Assembly: GCA_003644265.1 (NCBI GenBank)
Contig: QNBX01000106.1
Location: 1 to 16,044, forward strand
DNA from: Planctomycetota bacterium
GTDB lineage: Bacteria; Planctomycetota; B15-G4
Length of the DNA stretch: 16,044 nucleotides
Direction: 5' to 3'
Below the pieces are notes generated by a model. It had not been told where the DNA came from and ran no database searches. It was given only the letters and a program-made list of their open reading frames with translations. The position numbers and the translations under genes are program-made. This document shows positions 14,456 to 16,044 of this stretch, piece by piece. Each line of letters begins with the position of its first letter. The first letter of the stretch is position 1.

Positions 14456-15573
14456 GCGAGGCACGCATCCTGATCGTGGATGACGACGCGGCCATGCTGC
14501 GCTCCACCGAGCGTGTGCTGGGCAGCCGGCACGAGGTGCTGGCCGTGCGCCTGCCGGGCGAGGCGCTGGTGATCGCGCCGGACTTCGCGCCTGACATCGC
14601 CCTGCTCGACATCCGCATGTCCCACATGGACGGCTTCGAGCTGGCCACCCGACTGCGCAAGGTGGTGCCCGATGTGGACGTGATCTTCATGACCGGCGTG
14701 GTGCACGAGCTGGACGCCCAGCTCATCCGCTCCATCCGCGAGAAGGCCTTCTACTTCGTGCAGAAGCCGTTCGACCGTGACGTGCTGATCACGCTGGTGG
14801 AACGCTGCCTCGAGGTGCGCCGTCTGAACGCCGAGAACCGCGCGCACACCCAACGCCTGGAGGCCGAGCTGCAGGAGGCCCGCGCGTTCCAGCTCGGGCT
14901 CATGCCCCAGGGCACGCAGCGTCTGCAGCGCGTGACGGTCTCGGCGCGCTACGAGGCCTGCGCGGCCATGGGCGGCGACTTCTACGACTGGGTGGATGCC
15001 GGCCGCGGCGGCGTCTCCGTGATCCAGGCCGACGTGTCGGGCCACGGCGTGTCGGCCGCCATGATGGTGGGCATCATCAAGGCCGCCTACCGCGCCACGC
15101 GCGTCGACCGCTTCGAGCCGCTGGCCGTGGTGCGCCGCATCGCCAACGCCATCGCGCCCTTCGACGAAGGGCGCTTCGTGACCCTCTTCGCCGGGCGCAT
15201 CTTCCGCGACGATCGCATGCTGGAGTACGTCACCGCCGGGCATCCACGCCCGCTCATCCGCCGCGTCGAGGGCAGCCTCGACGAGCTGCAGCTCACGGGC
15301 CCGCTGGTGTCGCCGGCGCTGCCCGAACTCGACTGGGAGCAGACCCGCGCCGAGATCCACCCCGGCGATCAGTTGCTGATCTACACCGACGGCATCATCG
15401 AGGCGCGCAACGGCGGCGAGCAGTTCGGGCGCGAGCGCCTGGCGCAGGTGGTGACCAGCGGAGCGCATGAAGGGGAGGCCCTGCTCGATCGGGTGCTGGG
15501 GGCGGTGGATGAGTGGCGGGGGGGGCGGCCGGCGGATGATGATGAGACGTTGTTGGGGGTTTCGCTGGATTGA
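14452..15573 (+). CDS. Response regulator with PP2C/SpoIIE (RsbU-like) Ser/Thr phosphatase output
   Basis: The protein has 373 residues. The receiver domain (1-122) has Asp10/Asp11 in ILIVDDD, phosphoacceptor Asp53 in ALLDIRM, the switch Thr81 in FMTG and Lys105 in VQKPF. A coiled coil (about 122-147) connects it to a PPM-type phosphatase (150-373) with metal ligands in GGDFYDW (Asp176), ADVSGHG (Asp194), YTDGIIEA (Asp313) and the terminal DDDET (362-366). Such proteins dephosphorylate a Ser/Thr-phosphorylated partner, classically an anti-anti-sigma factor, when the receiver is phosphorylated. No STAS or RsbW-like gene lies in the window, so the partner is elsewhere or different. The ATG overlaps the histidine kinase stop as ATGA. 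The last 30 or so codons switch use sharply: all six final Asp codons are GAT and Gly codons become GGG or GGA, while GAC and GGC dominate earlier. Confidence 0.95.
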   Translation: MSEARILIVDDDAAMLRSTERVLGSRHEVLAVRLPGEALVIAPDFAPDIALLDIRMSHMDGFELATRLRKVVPDVDVIFMTGVVHELDAQLIRSIREKAFYFVQKPFDRDVLITLVERCLEVRRLNAENRAHTQRLEAELQEARAFQLGLMPQGTQRLQRVTVSARYEACAAMGGDFYDWVDAGRGGVSVIQADVSGHGVSAAMMVGIIKAAYRATRVDRFEPLAVVRRIANAIAPFDEGRFVTLFAGRIFRDDRMLEYVTAGHPRPLIRRVEGSLDELQLTGPLVSPALPELDWEQTRAEIHPGDQLLIYTDGIIEARNGGEQFGRERLAQVVTSGAHEGEALLDRVLGAVDEWRGGRPADDDETLLGVSLD

Positions 15574-15599
15574 GGGGCTGCGGGCGTTGGCTGGGGTGG

Positions 15600-15717
15600 G
15601 GGCGAGGCGTCGGGGGGTGGTGGCCTCTCTCCGGCACGGCGCGGGGGGGCGTGGTGTCGGTGGGATCGCGTGGCGGCGCCGTGGGTCGGTCGGCAACCAC
15701 CCCCCGACGCCTCGCCC
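15600..15717. repeat. 22-bp perfect inverted repeat with nested stem (118-nt hairpin element)
   Basis: Bases 15600-15621 are the exact reverse complement of 15696-15717, both containing a run of six G or C. Inside the 74-nt loop, CACGGCGC (15635-15642) pairs with GCGCCGTG (15676-15683), extended by CCG 15631-15633 with CGG 15687-15689 across an internal loop. The inner loop (15643-15675) is G-rich. The outer stem begins 27 nt after the phosphatase stop. It could be a 3' stabilising or terminating RNA hairpin, a structured RNA, or a non-autonomous repetitive element. No T tract follows. Confidence 0.75.
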
Positions 15718-15799
15718 GCTCACGCCGCGCCCGGGGTTGAGTCTTGGGGGGCGTGGGCTGGGGTGGGATCGCGGGGCGGGGGGCGGTCGGTAGCCAGGC
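15644..15799 (+). repeat. Diverged direct repeat, two copies about 102 nt apart
   Basis: The copy at 15644-15698 and the copy at 15746-15797 share GGGGGGCGTGG, then TGGGATCGCG (15661-15670 and 15764-15773), then GGTCGGT or CGGTCGGTAG-like ends. The first copy lies in the loop and right stem of the inverted repeat; the second lies outside it. This suggests duplication of part of the element followed by divergence. Confidence 0.5.
15733..15786 (+). other. G-quadruplex-type G-run cluster
   Basis: Seven runs of three to six G with mostly short gaps: GGGG at 15733-15736, then from 15746 GGGGGG-CGT-GGG-CT-GGGG-T-GGG-ATCGC-GGGG-C-GGGGGG. Four consecutive runs with loops of 1-5 nt meet the usual pattern for an intramolecular G-quadruplex in the plus strand and its RNA. 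A second, looser cluster is at 15576-15603. Confidence 0.55.
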
Positions 15800-15933
15800 C
15801 TCGGCGCCGAGTTTGCAGACGCTGCGCAGGGGGTGGTTTTTCGGCGGCATGGCGCTACGTCGTGCGTGCCCTGGATGAGCGTCGGATCGACGGGATCCAC
15901 GCGCTTTCGCAGCATCTCTGTTGCGCTCGTCTC

Positions 15934-16003
15934 AAGGAGTACGATGAGGGCACTGCTCAATCAGAGCAACGCGACCGCAGGCATCCCATGGCGCGCCCGA
16001 TGA
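15934..16003 (+). promoter_or_regulatory. Possible leader peptide or -10 box ahead of the right-edge gene
   Basis: AAGGAG (15934-15939) lies 4 nt before ATG 15944, which opens a 19-codon frame (MRALLNQSNATAGIPWRAR) ending in TGA 16001-16003. That stop overlaps ATG 16000 of the next gene as ATGA, which would allow translational coupling. Against this, TACGAT at 15940-15945 is a plausible -10 box; in that case the ATG is not in the transcript and the short frame is accidental. The two readings exclude each other for the same promoter. Confidence 0.3.
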
Positions 16004-16044
16004 GGGTTCTGCTGCTCAACGAGCGTTGCCACGAGAATCCCCTC
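15988..16044 (+). CDS. Start of a gene, possibly a family 4-type glycosyltransferase (partial)
   Basis: The frame from ATG 15988 runs off the window after 19 codons and reads MARPMRVLLLNERCHENPL. The MRVLLLN strand followed by a short polar segment and NPL resembles the first beta strand of GT-B glycosyltransferases, which often start this way before a Gly-rich loop, but the diagnostic part lies beyond the edge. A second start at ATG 16000 (MRVLLLN) is as likely; it matches the family N terminus better and overlaps the stop of the short upstream frame. If right, it would be another cell-surface sugar gene in this neighbourhood. Confidence 0.45.
   Translation, partial: MARPMRVLLLNERCHENPL

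Larger units (their letters stand above)
15574..15987. other. 414-nt gene-free stretch with strong secondary-structure potential
   Basis: No convincing coding frame fills this gap. Its left three quarters (to about 15811) hold a 22-bp inverted repeat, a nested stem, a diverged direct repeat, G runs and the palindrome CTCGGCGCCGAG (15800-15811). From about 15812 base composition returns to ordinary and the sequence leads into the next gene. A T5 run at 15836-15840 follows G-rich DNA but no good stem, so I do not call an intrinsic terminator. Confidence 0.6.

Noticed and set aside
15600..15717. Terminal inverted repeats of an insertion sequence.
   Set aside because: The interval is only 118 nt, holds no transposase and shows no target-site duplication at the ends; at most a non-autonomous element.
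15812..15845. Intrinsic terminator using CTGCGCAG and the T5 run at 15836-15840.
   Set aside because: The stem has no usable loop and is separated from the T run by a G-rich stretch.
13990..15960. Long open frame on the minus strand opposite the histidine kinase and regulator genes.
   Set aside because: It has no family resemblance, its composition is typical of an antisense frame, and it would cover two well-supported genes.

Overview
The window is very GC-rich, compactly coded bacterial DNA; in the real genes almost every codon ends in G or C. The best guess for the host is a high-GC planctomycete or a relative. The clues are an ECF sigma factor divergent from a membrane-anchored Ser/Thr kinase, the fusion of that kinase to a degenerate formylglycine-generating-enzyme-like (SUMF1) domain, and a secreted subtilase with a beta-rich C-terminal module. 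Myxococcota cannot be excluded from sequence reading alone. No rRNA, tRNA, CRISPR array, transposase or phage gene is visible.

Layout. (1) At 2-172 is the 3' end of a plus-strand gene with a Cys/His/Tyr-rich hexapeptide repeat tail. (2) At 239-2963, minus strand, is a tightly coupled pair: an MBOAT O-acyltransferase followed by an SGNH/GDSL-like membrane-anchored partner, the classic machinery for O-acetylating an exported polysaccharide. (3) Divergent from it, 3181-7332 on the plus strand, is a run of four genes: a DegT/DnrJ/EryC1 sugar aminotransferase, a glutamine-dependent asparagine synthetase family protein, oligoribonuclease (orn) and a single-domain EVE protein. The last two junctions are 4-nt GTGA overlaps. 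(4) At 7436-9253 is a secreted S8 (subtilisin-like) protease. (5) Convergent with it, 9317-9958 minus, is an ECF sigma factor. Divergent from that, 10089-12569 plus, is a Ser/Thr kinase-TM-SUMF1-like receptor kinase; the 130-nt spacer between them carries a heptamer repeated at a 10-bp period around a TATACT box. (6) At 12698-15573 is a two-gene unit: a soluble double-GAF histidine kinase overlapping by 4 nt a response regulator with a PP2C/SpoIIE (RsbU-like) phosphatase output. (7) At 15574-15987 is a 414-nt gene-free stretch with a 22-bp perfect inverted repeat, a nested stem, a diverged direct repeat and G-quadruplex-type G runs. (8) From about 15988 or 16000 is the first codons of a gene that may be a glycosyltransferase.

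How the genes work together. Regions 2 and 3, and perhaps the gene entering at the right edge, suggest surface polysaccharide work: an amino sugar from the DegT enzyme, possible amidation of a uronic acid by the AsnB-type enzyme, and O-acetylation by MBOAT plus SGNH. Regions 5 and 6 form a signalling block in which Ser/Thr phosphorylation (receptor kinase), a sigma factor, and a two-component-controlled Ser/Thr phosphatase lie side by side. A functional link between the kinase and the phosphatase is inference from adjacency.

The least explained part is the right-hand intergenic element together with the abrupt change in codon use over the last 30 or so codons of the phosphatase gene that leads into it.
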